NCBI GenBank assembly: GCA_016278505.1
Contig: JADQBQ010000001.1
Span: forward strand, 1 to 64,000
DNA length: 64,000 nucleotides
Source of the DNA: Clostridiales bacterium
Lineage (GTDB): Bacteria > Bacillota > Desulfotomaculia > Desulfotomaculales > VENG01
Direction: 5' to 3'
A model generated the notes under the pieces. That model was not told the DNA's origin, made no database searches, and saw only the letters and a list, made by a program, of their open reading frames with translations. The position numbers and the translations under genes were made by a program. Each line of letters begins with the position of its first letter. Positions within the stretch are counted from its first letter, which is position 1. Below, piece by piece: positions 15,621-24,395 of this stretch.

Positions 15621-17348
15621 CTAGAAATTAAATACTTCGTCCAATTCCTCATCCTTGATATCAAATTTAGTCTTGTGGGGCTCTAATACTTCCGTAGTAA
15701 AGAACTCAGGTAAGCGGTCGTCAGCCTTGGTAAAACCGGCCTTGGCATTAAACTCCCGCTCTACTTTAAGAATCTGCTGCCCCAAAGCTATTACATCATC
15801 CGGGGTTAACTCAGTACCATACTGGGCATTAATCATTTCCACGATGGTAGGAACCCCTTCCGGGTTATCCAGCACAGCAAAGGCTACAAACAAGCACAGC
15901 CCGGTAGCGTCCACTGCTGCTGTAGCCACCTGAAGGTTACGGGAAAGCTCCACCTGACCGTCGCTCTTGTTAGGGTCAACGTGACCACCCACTTTAAGTA
16001 TATTGGCGGTTACAGCATAACCGGCAGTATGATCGGCACCCATAGGAGTTGTAGCATAGGTAACACCGTTACCTTTACAGGAACGCGGGTCATAAGCGGG
16101 AATCCCTTGCCCCTTTACGGCAGGCACCCTTGTTATTCCAAAGGCTTTACCGGCCACAGCAGAACCACCGCCGATAATGCGACCCAGTGGAGTACCTTTT
16201 TCCACTTCTTCCAGAGCCTTAATGGCTGCCTCGCCGTCTCCGAAAGCAATAACCCCTGCTTCAGCCAGTACGCCGAGGGTACATCCAGCCTCGATAGTAT
16301 CCAGGCCTACATCGTTACAAATATAGTTAAGCTTGGCCACTACATCAAGATCACTTATTTCCAAGTTCGGTCCAAAACACCAAGCTGTTTCATACTCAAT
16401 AGGTGCACAAACTTTGCCGTCCGGCATGGGATAAACATTGGAGCAACGCATTACGCATCCGGGGTGACAGGCATGAGTTGCTTTACCGCCCCGCTCTTTG
16501 GCCACCTCAGCCAGTTTTTCACCGCCAACATCGTTCGCCTTATCAAAGCGACCTTTGCTAAAGTTACGCACAGGCAGTGCACCGGCTTCATTAATAATGT
16601 TCATTAAGACGTTAGTCCCGTAAGCCGGAAGTCCCTGACCACATACCGGGTGATCTAACAGTATTTTGGTAAACTTCTTGGCTGCTACTTTGAAAGCGTC
16701 ACTGTCCTGAACAGGGGCATCAAAGGTTTTATTGCAATCTATAACAATGGCCTTTAAGCCCTTTGAGCCCATCACAGCACCAAGTCCGCCGCGACCGGCA
16801 TAGCGACTGCTGTTTCCTTCGGTATCGTTATTAGTTAATCCCGCTGAAGGCATAAGCATTTCACCGGCAGGTCCAATGGTTATAACCGCTACTTTATCAT
16901 TGAAGCGCTCGCGGCAGATTTTTGTTACATCATAGGTACCTTTACCGGCCAGGTCATCTGCTGCTACTAACTCAGCTCCCTCTTCACTAAGCTTAAGCAT
17001 ATAACTTCCCTTTTCCGACGGCTTGCCTTCAATAACAATAGCCTTTATACCCATACTACCCAATTTTTGAGAAGAGATGCCACCGGCATTTGATTCCTTG
17101 ATACCACCTGTGAGCGGGCTCTTCCCCCCTACTGAAAGACGTCCGGAAGAAGGTGCATTAGTTCCGGAAAGTAGTCCCGGAGCAATAACCAGCTTATTGA
17201 ATTCACCCAGAGGCTCACATGTGGGAGGAACATCGTCCAACACCATTTGAGAAGTTAGGCCGCGCCCACCTAATGCTGCATATTTTTCCGGCACATCCTC
17301 AAACTTTACTTCCTTTGTGGTCATATTGACTCTTAAAATCTTTGGCAC
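15621..17348 (-). CDS. Aldehyde:ferredoxin oxidoreductase 2 (tungsten/molybdenum)
   Basis: A 575-residue AOR-family enzyme, clearly different from AOR1. Pterin-region RYAGRGGLGAVMGSKGLKA is at 182-200, cluster cysteines C294, C298 and C302 (CxxxCxxxC), and a likely fourth ligand in TGLCLF near 495. Heads an apparent operon with moaD, modE and the Moco genes. A -24/-12 promoter and palindromes lie upstream. The CxxxC spacing of the first two cysteines differs from AOR1's CxxC, which suggests a different AOR subfamily; substrate not known. Confidence 0.94.
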   Translation of the reverse strand: MPKILRVNMTTKEVKFEDVPEKYAALGGRGLTSQMVLDDVPPTCEPLGEFNKLVIAPGLLSGTNAPSSGRLSVGGKSPLTGGIKESNAGGISSQKLGSMGIKAIVIEGKPSEKGSYMLKLSEEGAELVAADDLAGKGTYDVTKICRERFNDKVAVITIGPAGEMLMPSAGLTNNDTEGNSSRYAGRGGLGAVMGSKGLKAIVIDCNKTFDAPVQDSDAFKVAAKKFTKILLDHPVCGQGLPAYGTNVLMNIINEAGALPVRNFSKGRFDKANDVGGEKLAEVAKERGGKATHACHPGCVMRCSNVYPMPDGKVCAPIEYETAWCFGPNLEISDLDVVAKLNYICNDVGLDTIEAGCTLGVLAEAGVIAFGDGEAAIKALEEVEKGTPLGRIIGGGSAVAGKAFGITRVPAVKGQGIPAYDPRSCKGNGVTYATTPMGADHTAGYAVTANILKVGGHVDPNKSDGQVELSRNLQVATAAVDATGLCLFVAFAVLDNPEGVPTIVEMINAQYGTELTPDDVIALGQQILKVEREFNAKAGFTKADDRLPEFFTTEVLEPHKTKFDIKDEELDEVFNF

Positions 17349-17463
17349 TTTATTACCTCCTTATAAAAATTAACCAGGTAACATAATATTTCTTAACCAA
17401 CTTACTTATTATAAAACTACTATACTTAAATTTTTTTCCCTGCTTATTTCTTATATTTAAAAT

Positions 17464-17479
17464 AGCAAGATTTATGCCA
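17464..17479 (-). promoter_or_regulatory. Sigma54 (-24/-12) promoter of AOR2
   Basis: The minus strand reads TGGCATAAATCTTGCTA, matching TGGCAC-N5-TTGCW with GG and GC exactly 10 bases apart. It lies about 115 bp upstream of the AOR2 start, in a gene-free gap (17349-17694). Confidence 0.85.
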
Positions 17480-17524
17480 CTTTTAGAAAAGTTTTGGAAT
17501 AGGCTAAAGAACAACACGTTTAGC

Positions 17525-17594
17525 TTGTGTCCAACCACGACACAATGACCTTGCCCCAAAACGGGACAAGTGTTCCATTTAGGGGCAAGGTCAT
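17525..17594. promoter_or_regulatory. Cluster of upstream activator palindromes for AOR2
   Basis: Three nearby palindromes: TTGTGTC/GACACAA (17525-17531, 17539-17545); CTTGCCCC-5-GGGACAAG (17550-17570); and a weaker AGTGTTCC-5-GGGGCAAG (17569-17589). A larger inverted repeat ATGACCTTGCCCC (17545-17557) / GGGGCAAGGTCAT (17582-17594) spans two of them. They sit 45-130 bp above the -24/-12 promoter, the usual place for an enhancer-binding protein. Confidence 0.65.
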
Positions 17595-17638
17595 CTGCCG
17601 GACGTAAAAGAGAGGTTAGGAAAAATAATTTTACCAAC

Positions 17639-17669
17639 CTAAAAGAGAGGCAAAGCCTCTCCTTTAGGT
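17639..17669. terminator. Terminator of Fe-ADH 2
   Basis: CCTAAAAGAGAGGC pairs with GCCTCTCCTTTAGG (one mismatch) around AAA, about 25 bases past the stop at 17695. Confidence 0.7.
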
Positions 17670-17694
17670 TCAAACAGAAGGGTTATATTATTAC

Positions 17695-18861
17695 TTACAT
17701 AGCCTGGCGGTATATTTCCATTACGTCATCAAATGTTGCAATTCTGGGGTTGGTAAAGCTGCAGGCATCTTTCATAGCGTTTTCGGTCATTACTTTAAAG
17801 TCTTCTTCCTTAACATCTAACTCTTTCAGGCCCGAGGGGATGCCTACATCGACGGATAGCTGCTTAATAGCCTCAATTGCCTTATCAGCGGCAGCACGTA
17901 CGCTCAAGCCCTCGGTGTTTTCACCCAAAAATTCTGCTATATCGGCAAAACGCTCAGGGCAGGCAATAATATTAAATTTACTTACATGAGGAAGCAGAAT
18001 GGCGTTACAAACACCGTGGGGGAGGTTATAATAACCACCCAGCTGGTGAGCCATAGCATGTACATAGCCTAAGCTGGCGTTATTAAACGCCATACCGGCC
18101 AGAAATTCGGCATAAGCCATTTTGTCTCTGGCCTCAATGTTGCCGCCGTTGGCCACCGCGTTACGCAGGTTTTCCGAGATCAACTTGATAGCCATAACGG
18201 CTGCCGAATCCGTCACAGGAGTTGCTGCCACAGATACATAGGCCTCTACAGCATGAGTAAGAGCATCCATACCTGTTGCCGCGGTGAGCCCTGCAGGCAT
18301 GCCCACCATCAGCAGGGGGTCGTTAATGGCAACATTTGGGGTTACCCGCCAGTCCACAATAGCCATCTTAACTTTACGGTCGGTGTCAGTAATAATACAG
18401 AAACGAGTCATTTCGCTGCCGGTCCCGGCGGTGGTATTAATAGCGATAAATGGCGGCATTGCCTTTGAAGACTGGTCAATCCCTTCAAAATCCCTAATAT
18501 CACCACCATTGGTAGCAACAATGCCAACACCTTTGGCACAGTCGTGTGAACTACCGCCACCCAGGGATATAATCATGTCACACCCATTGTCCTGGAAAAC
18601 CTTTAAACCGTCAGCAACATTCTTGTCAGTGGGGTTGGGCTCTGCACCGGAAAAGATAACTGCTTGCGCGCCGACTGCTTCCACCTTGGCTTTAATATCA
18701 TCAGCCATGCCGCCGCTTTGTCCCAAAAAGCCATCGGTAACGATAAGGACTTTGCTGCCACCAAGAGTTTTCACCTGATTGCCAACCTCATTAGCCGCTC
18801 CAACTCCCATCAGGTTAACAGTGGGAATGAAGTAACCAAAAACCTGTTCTTGTACTGCCAT
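17695..18861 (-). CDS. Iron-containing alcohol dehydrogenase 2
   Basis: A 388-residue iron-type alcohol dehydrogenase. GGGSSHDCAKGVG near 100 is the cofactor loop; GMDALTHAVE and HAMAHQLGGYYNLPHG carry the expected metal ligands. Single-gene unit with its own sigma54 promoter, upstream palindrome and terminator, between AOR2 and the sigma54 activator gene. Likely supplies aldehyde to AOR2, by context. Confidence 0.95.
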   Translation of the reverse strand: MAVQEQVFGYFIPTVNLMGVGAANEVGNQVKTLGGSKVLIVTDGFLGQSGGMADDIKAKVEAVGAQAVIFSGAEPNPTDKNVADGLKVFQDNGCDMIISLGGGSSHDCAKGVGIVATNGGDIRDFEGIDQSSKAMPPFIAINTTAGTGSEMTRFCIITDTDRKVKMAIVDWRVTPNVAINDPLLMVGMPAGLTAATGMDALTHAVEAYVSVAATPVTDSAAVMAIKLISENLRNAVANGGNIEARDKMAYAEFLAGMAFNNASLGYVHAMAHQLGGYYNLPHGVCNAILLPHVSKFNIIACPERFADIAEFLGENTEGLSVRAAADKAIEAIKQLSVDVGIPSGLKELDVKEEDFKVMTENAMKDACSFTNPRIATFDDVMEIYRQAM

Positions 18862-18922
18862 TTTGAAAATACCTCCCTAAATTAATGTATTTTGAAAACT
18901 TTACTGTCTGACTATTTAGAAA

Positions 18923-18938
18923 AGCAAGCAGCGTGCCA
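18923..18938 (-). promoter_or_regulatory. Sigma54 (-24/-12) promoter of Fe-ADH 2
   Basis: The minus strand reads TGGCACGCTGCTTGCT, an exact consensus -24/-12 element, about 62 bp upstream of the start codon. Confidence 0.92.
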
Positions 18939-19063
18939 GAGCCTTGTAGTCCTTGAGGTGCATGGATTGAACAAAAATTCACAACATTTGTGGAATTAAT
19001 GCCCGTGCTTAACTAACAAAAATCTGAAAAATCTAGTTTTATCGTACAATAATTACACAACTG

Positions 19064-19102
19064 CCTGTTCCATTCCGGGACAGGTGCACCACATAGGGAC
19101 AA
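19064..19102. promoter_or_regulatory. Upstream activator palindrome for Fe-ADH 2
   Basis: CCTGTTCC-ATTCC-GGGACAGG (19064-19084) has the same 8-5-8 build as the site at 17550-17570. A half site TAGGGACAAG follows. It lies 126-146 bp above the -24/-12 promoter. Confidence 0.65.
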
Positions 19103-19137
19103 GCACGCATATTCACAAGTTTATGGCATAAAAAAAC

Positions 19138-19161
19138 GCGCTAAATCAGTCCCTTTAGCGC
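19138..19161 (-). terminator. Terminator of the sigma54 activator gene
   Basis: GCGCTAAA pairs with TTTAGCGC around 8 nt, followed on the minus strand by GTTTTTTT. It ends the ADH3-kinase-regulator operon. Confidence 0.9.
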
Positions 19162-19189
19162 ATTTTTTAATGCTTTTGCAGAGGTTTTT

Positions 19190-20737
19190 TCATTTTATGC
19201 TTAGACCGTATTCCTTTAGTTTTCGATAAATAGTGTTTCTTCCCATTCCCAGGGAACGGGCGGCATTGCTTATGTTGCCCTGGTAATAATCTAGGGTTTC
19301 CTGAATAACCGTTTTTTCTACTTCTTCCATGGAAGGGGGATGAGGTCCGGTAACGCCGTTATGACTCATCTTGCTTTTTATCCAAGACTCCAGCTGTCTT
19401 GCCAAGCTGTAAGCTGTAAGCAATTCATCGTCTGCTAGTTCATCCAGGTATTCCTTTTTACTCAGCATTTCTTCCAGCCTATAAACCATAGTTCTGTAGT
19501 TGGGCCGAAAACCGCCCGCCGGTATCCCTGCGACACGGATCAACTCTTCCCCGTTTCTAGCTTCATTTTTTATTTTGTCAGAAAGAGATACCGGTGTTAT
19601 CATGCTGCCTTCCACCAGGGCAGTAGCCTGGTCAATAGCGTTTATTAACTCTCTTATATTCCCCGGCCACGCATACTTTTTGAGCATCTCCATGGCTTCA
19701 GGGGATATTTGAAGCGCTCTTTCCCCTGCTGCCTGCTTTAAAAAATAATTAACAAGCATGGGGATATCCTCTTTCCTTTCCTTTAAGGGGGGAATTACCA
19801 GGCGGACTACATCCAGGCGGTAAAATAGATCTTCACGGAATTCCTTATTTTCTACTGCCTTTTGCAAGTCAACATTTGTTGCTGCCAGAAGCCTTACATC
19901 AGTTGTGACGGTTTTTTCACCACCTACCCGGAGAAATTCTCCCGTTTCCAAAACACGCAGTAATTTCACCTGGATGGCCAGACTTGCCTCACCTATTTCA
20001 TCGAGAAATAATGTACCTTTATTAGCTATTTCAAATATTCCTTTGCGCTGCCCCGAGGCTCCGGTAAAAGCACCTTTCTCATGACCGAAAAGTTCACTTT
20101 CCAGTAGGCTTTCCTGCAGAGCACCACAATTTATAGGGATAAAGGCATTTTCCGACCGCTGACTGCACGCATGTATAAACCTCGCCAGCACCTCTTTGCC
20201 GGTACCGGTTGCCCCCTGGATTAATACGTTAATATTCTTTTTGGCTATTTTATGTGCCACTGTAGCCAAACGCTTCATACTTGGCGTGGAACCAACCTGA
20301 AAACCCTGCTGCTGCGCTATATCCATCCATTCCGCCCATTCCGCACCGTTTTGTGAAGCCTGGCGTCCAAATTCCAAAGCCTTTTCGATCAAGTTTTCCA
20401 GCTCATCTATGTCTTCGAAAGGCTTCTCTACATAATCAAATGCACCCAGTTGGATAGCCTTAACAGCAGTACGGGTTGTACTGTAGCCGGTCATGATAAC
20501 TACTTCGCATTGGGGCTGGATGGATTTAATCTGTTCCAAAACCTCCAGCCCGTTTGTATCGGGCAACTTGACGTCAACCATGGCCAGCTGAAAATCCTCG
20601 TTTTCTATTAAAACATTAAAATCCTTACCGTTTTGAGCCACACACACATTGTACCCTTTCCGTTCCAGCAAACGTTTAAAAAAATTACCCACTTCGTATT
20701 CATCATCTATAATCAAAATGCCGGGCTGATTATCCAT
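19190..20737 (-). CDS. Sigma54-dependent response regulator (NtrC/AtoC type)
   Basis: A 515-residue regulator. Receiver domain at 1-125 with phospho-acceptor D55; AAA+ domain with Walker A GATGTGKE (175-182) and the sigma54-contact loop GAFTGA (222-227); Fis-type HTH at the C terminus (NISNAARSLGMGRNTIYRKL near 490-509). It should activate -24/-12 promoters when phosphorylated by the kinase encoded just upstream. Three such promoters or near matches lie within 5 kb, making local control of alcohol and aldehyde oxidation the likely job. Confidence 0.95.
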   Translation of the reverse strand: MDNQPGILIIDDEYEVGNFFKRLLERKGYNVCVAQNGKDFNVLIENEDFQLAMVDVKLPDTNGLEVLEQIKSIQPQCEVVIMTGYSTTRTAVKAIQLGAFDYVEKPFEDIDELENLIEKALEFGRQASQNGAEWAEWMDIAQQQGFQVGSTPSMKRLATVAHKIAKKNINVLIQGATGTGKEVLARFIHACSQRSENAFIPINCGALQESLLESELFGHEKGAFTGASGQRKGIFEIANKGTLFLDEIGEASLAIQVKLLRVLETGEFLRVGGEKTVTTDVRLLAATNVDLQKAVENKEFREDLFYRLDVVRLVIPPLKERKEDIPMLVNYFLKQAAGERALQISPEAMEMLKKYAWPGNIRELINAIDQATALVEGSMITPVSLSDKIKNEARNGEELIRVAGIPAGGFRPNYRTMVYRLEEMLSKKEYLDELADDELLTAYSLARQLESWIKSKMSHNGVTGPHPPSMEEVEKTVIQETLDYYQGNISNAARSLGMGRNTIYRKLKEYGLSIK

Positions 20738-20762
20738 ACCATCCCACCTTTAGCTTTTCAAC

Positions 20763-22421
20763 TTACTTTTCTTCTGCCGGCAGCACTAAAGAAAAACTGC
20801 TTCCTTTACCGGGCTCGCTCGTTACTTCAATCGTTCCACCATGGGCCTCTGCTATGCCTAAACTTACGGATAATCCCAGTCCGGTTCCATTACTAGCCTC
20901 TTTGGTCGTAAAAAAAGGGTTAAATATTTTCTCCATACACTCAGGGCTAATACCTTCGCCATTGTCAACCACAGTAGTGTGAATAGCCCTTGCTCCTCTT
21001 ATTTCGGTTACTCCCGTATAAACATCGATTTTTTTAATGTCTCCGCTTCCTTCCAGCGCATCCCGTGCGTTGAGCAGGAAATTGATTAAAACCTGGTCCA
21101 ACTGGTGCCCGTTAGCCTGCACTGTAGGTAACTGCTCACCCATATTAGTTTCTATCTGTACATTATTCCTGTTTATTTGGTATTCAACTAAACTTAAGAC
21201 TCTTTCCACCACTTCATTAATACTGATAGAGGACATGGGGCGTTCGTCCTGGCGGGAAAAAGTAAGGAGATTTTGAATAATTTTCTTGCACCGCAGTCCA
21301 CAACTGATAATGTCACTCACATAGTCTGTCTGGGGGTGGTCATCCTCCAGGTCCCGAAGCAGCATTTGAGCATTTCCCAATATGGCTGTCATGGGGCTGT
21401 TTAATTCATGAGCTACCCCCGCGGCCATTTCCCCGATGGCCGCCAACTTACCGGAATGCATTAGCTGAGCCTCCATTTTGCACTGTTCGGTAACATCCTT
21501 GATATGATTGATTACTGCATAAATCTCTTCATTTTCGTTGAACACCGGGTAATAAAACACATCATAAATCATTCCTGTGGACGTTTGCATGCGCGTGTAA
21601 GCGGGCCGGCGCGTGCTGCAGACTTCATCCATTAAGCAAGGCTCACACTTGGACTCCCGGTGCCACAGTTGGCAGTAACACTTTTCGCTCTCACTTTGAT
21701 TACTAATACCGGGCAGCTTATCCAGCCGATTATTACAGCGTAATATATTATTGCTTAAATCTACAAGAAAGATAGGGTCGGTGACTGCCTTAAATGTCTC
21801 TTCCCACTCATTCTTGCCCCGCAAAACCTGCTCATATAATCTTGCATTTTCCATACACATGGCCAACTGCCCGGCCAGTTGGTCAACAAACTTGACTTCA
21901 TCGCGGCCATACACATTTTCAGTTTTACTTCCCATGATTAATACTCCGGTTACATTACCCTTTGCAATCAACGGACAGGCAACCATGGCCCGTAACCCCA
22001 TTCGCTTTATAGGAGGATAGGTTAATTGACTGCCGTCCCCCTTCAGACAGTAGACCCTACTCTCTCTGTAGTTCACAGCCTCCCACATAAGAGACTCCTT
22101 GGAAATGGGCTCTCCGACACAAACATAACCTGGAATCATGGCACTCATATAGAGATTCTCCTTTTTCAGAACCGCAAGCCCCCAAAAGTCGCAGTGAATA
22201 GCCTGTGGGAGTTTCTCGTGCACACGTACAATAATATCTTCCAGAGACATGTCAATGTTAATATCTTGAATAATCTGATATATAATTTCCAGCCGGTGGT
22301 TTTGTTTAATGATTTCCTCGCTTCTTTTTTTAGCTTCCAGATAATAGTTTAACTTAGACGAATCCACGCCGGTTAAGTTTTCTATTATTTTTATCTTTTC
22401 ATTATGAAGCCTTTCGGACAT
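20763..22421 (-). CDS. GAF-PAS sensor histidine kinase
   Basis: A kinase of about 552 residues without membrane segments, so probably cytosolic. A GAF domain spans roughly 30-195, then PAS at 205-310, HisKA with phospho-acceptor histidine near 338 (AAGVAHELNSPMTAILGNAQ) and an HATPase with DNGEGI and GTGLGLS. The PAS region holds five cysteines at about 248, 250, 259, 262 and 268. ATG at 22421 is eight bases after GGGGTGA; a GTG at 22430 is the alternative. Encoded between Fe-ADH 3 and its response regulator. Confidence 0.93.
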   Translation of the reverse strand: MSERLHNEKIKIIENLTGVDSSKLNYYLEAKKRSEEIIKQNHRLEIIYQIIQDINIDMSLEDIIVRVHEKLPQAIHCDFWGLAVLKKENLYMSAMIPGYVCVGEPISKESLMWEAVNYRESRVYCLKGDGSQLTYPPIKRMGLRAMVACPLIAKGNVTGVLIMGSKTENVYGRDEVKFVDQLAGQLAMCMENARLYEQVLRGKNEWEETFKAVTDPIFLVDLSNNILRCNNRLDKLPGISNQSESEKCYCQLWHRESKCEPCLMDEVCSTRRPAYTRMQTSTGMIYDVFYYPVFNENEEIYAVINHIKDVTEQCKMEAQLMHSGKLAAIGEMAAGVAHELNSPMTAILGNAQMLLRDLEDDHPQTDYVSDIISCGLRCKKIIQNLLTFSRQDERPMSSISINEVVERVLSLVEYQINRNNVQIETNMGEQLPTVQANGHQLDQVLINFLLNARDALEGSGDIKKIDVYTGVTEIRGARAIHTTVVDNGEGISPECMEKIFNPFFTTKEASNGTGLGLSVSLGIAEAHGGTIEVTSEPGKGSSFSLVLPAEEK

Positions 22422-22436
22422 ATCTATCACCCCGCA

Positions 22437-23585
22437 TCAAAGCGCTTTCATAAAAATCTCTCTTATATCTGTTTCACTGGCATCCCTGGGATTAGTTACT
22501 ATACAGGCATCATTGAGTGCATTTTTACTCAGCGTATCTACCAATTCAGGCTTTAATCCCATGGCAGAAAGCCCGTGACTGATTCCTATGTCCCGCACCA
22601 GACGCCTCACCGCCCTGATTGCCCTCTCCGCTCCCTGCCACTTACTCAGCCCTACAACGTCTTCACCAAAACCGCCTGCAATTTGACAATACTTATCCGC
22701 ACAAGCTATAAGGTTAAACTCCATTACATGGGGCAGCAAAACGGCATTCGTTTCCCCGTGATGCATGTCTAAAAGCCCGTCTACCTGGTGAGTCATGGCA
22801 TGAGTTGCCCCTAAAATAGCATTGGAGAATGCTAAACCTGCCTGCAGACTGGCCATGGCTATTGCCGACTTAGCCTCAATATTTGTACTGCACGCAACCG
22901 ATTCCCGCAGATTATTGGCAATCAGCCGCATGGCGTTCACTGCTTGTACATCAGTTAACGGAGTTGAGGCCAGGGATACATAAGATTCAATGGCATGACT
23001 TAAGGCGTCTACACCTGTGGCTGCAGTCAACCTTGCATCTTTAGTCTGCAGCAGATAAGGATCAATAAGGGCAATGTCCGGAACTAACGATTTAGAGATA
23101 ATGGTCATTTTAATCTTCCGCATCCGGTCGACTATAATGGCAAACTGAGATACTTCAGAACCCGAACCTCCTGTAGTGGGAACCATCACCATAGGAGGGA
23201 GGGGCTTACTAATCTTGTTCACACCCTCATAATCATGAATAGACCCGCCGTTGCTGGCCAGGATAGCAACAGCCTTACATACGTCTATAGCACTGCCGCC
23301 ACCGATTCCCATAACAGCATCACACCCGGCATCCAGGTAAACTTGTGCACACGCGGCAACCTCATTGTCTTTGGGGTTACTGGTAATTTTATGACATACC
23401 TCGTATTCCAGGCCCACTTGATCCAAATAAGTAAGTGCTTTTTCTACCCAACCGGCGTCCATCACTCCCTGGTCTGTAACTACAAAAATTTTTTTTGCTC
23501 CCAGGCGTAGTGCGCTGTCACCTACCTGGCTGATAGCACCCAGTCCAAAGATGATTTCCGGCGCTACAAATTTGCTTATAATCAA
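22437..23585 (-). CDS. Iron-containing alcohol dehydrogenase 3
   Basis: A 382-residue iron-type alcohol dehydrogenase with GGGSAIDVCKAVA near 97 and ligand motifs GVDALSHAIE and HAMTHQVDGLLDMHHG. First gene of a tight operon with the kinase and regulator; the gap to the kinase is only some 15 bases. Linking an alcohol dehydrogenase to its own two-component system suggests that the kinase senses an alcohol, aldehyde or the resulting redox state. Confidence 0.93.
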   Translation of the reverse strand: MIISKFVAPEIIFGLGAISQVGDSALRLGAKKIFVVTDQGVMDAGWVEKALTYLDQVGLEYEVCHKITSNPKDNEVAACAQVYLDAGCDAVMGIGGGSAIDVCKAVAILASNGGSIHDYEGVNKISKPLPPMVMVPTTGGSGSEVSQFAIIVDRMRKIKMTIISKSLVPDIALIDPYLLQTKDARLTAATGVDALSHAIESYVSLASTPLTDVQAVNAMRLIANNLRESVACSTNIEAKSAIAMASLQAGLAFSNAILGATHAMTHQVDGLLDMHHGETNAVLLPHVMEFNLIACADKYCQIAGGFGEDVVGLSKWQGAERAIRAVRRLVRDIGISHGLSAMGLKPELVDTLSKNALNDACIVTNPRDASETDIREIFMKAL

Positions 23586-23657
23586 AATAACACCCCATTA
23601 AAACGATTCTCCGGTAAATTTGTGTTTTATACTTGATTTTTTGACTTAGTTATATTG

Positions 23658-23674
23658 TAGCAAAAACTTTGCCC
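23658..23674 (-). promoter_or_regulatory. Probable sigma54 promoter of the Fe-ADH 3 operon
   Basis: The minus strand reads GGGCAAAGTTTTTGCTA: GG and GC are 10 bases apart and the -12 half is perfect; the -24 half deviates at two positions. An ATTGTATT/AATACAAT inverted repeat lies further upstream. Confidence 0.6.
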
Positions 23675-23781
23675 ACACGGGGTGTAAATAAATTGTATTT
23701 GGCTTACATTTTGCAAAAACAAAAAAAACCGTTACAATACAATAGGAATTTATACCACAAAAAAACAAAAGGCAAAAAATT

Positions 23782-23988
23782 AGACAGGATTACAGGATTT
23801 GCAGGATAAGGGATTTAAAAAGTGTTAAAAGGTTATTGTTAAAAGGCTAAGATATAAGAGTTAACCTTAAATTCAATTATTCTTAAAATAAATCCTAAAA
23901 ATAACTTTTATTGACCACTCATTGTATATAAAGGAATAATATTGAGATGCAAGCAAGGCAAAATCCCAATAATCCTGTAATCCTGTCA
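23782..23988. repeat. AGGATT-type short repeats, divergent pair
   Basis: GACAGGATTACAGGATTTGC (23784 on) and, in the opposite orientation, AATCCTGTAATCCTGTC (23970 on) face each other in the 23586-24083 gap. AAAGACCCTAAAGGAATACC follows, a tail also seen near 30040. No gene seen. Confidence 0.75.
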
Positions 23989-24083
23989 AAGAAAAAAAAG
24001 ACCCTAAAGGAATACCCTAAAATGTTTTGCTAGCAAAAAATAAAAATTAAATTTTCATCAAACTACAACAAGGAGTGGGGACA

Positions 24084-24383
24084 TTGCTAAATTCATTAAC
24101 CAGAGAGAAAAAGAACCGTGTCATTGTAACTGTGCTGGGACCGGATAAGGTGGGGATAATAGCCGGGGTAGCCCAAATACTATCAAACAATAAAGTTAAT
24201 ATCCTTGACATCAGCCAAACCATCCTGCAGGAATTTTTGGCCATGGTACTTATCGCTGACATGGAGGCCAGTGAAATTGATTTACTTACCTTAAAGCAGG
24301 AATTAAACACTTTGGGTGCAAAGATAGGAGTACGTATTGACGCCCAGCATGAAGACGCCTTCAGTTATATGCACAGGATATAG
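24084..24383 (+). CDS. ACT-domain protein (UPF0237 type)
   Basis: A 99-residue single ACT domain beginning near VIVTVLGPDKVGIIAGVAQI. Such proteins are small-molecule-binding regulators, usually of amino-acid metabolism. TTG at 24084 has AAGGAG eight bases upstream; the GTG at 24075 overlaps that site. Followed after 12 bases by its customary partner, the UPF0210 gene. Confidence 0.9.
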   Translation: MLNSLTREKKNRVIVTVLGPDKVGIIAGVAQILSNNKVNILDISQTILQEFLAMVLIADMEASEIDLLTLKQELNTLGAKIGVRIDAQHEDAFSYMHRI

Positions 24384-24395
24384 GGGGAAATAGAT

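Noticed and set aside
15981-16607. 208-codon plus-strand ORF
   Set aside because: Antisense to AOR2, which has full family motifs; no independent start signal.
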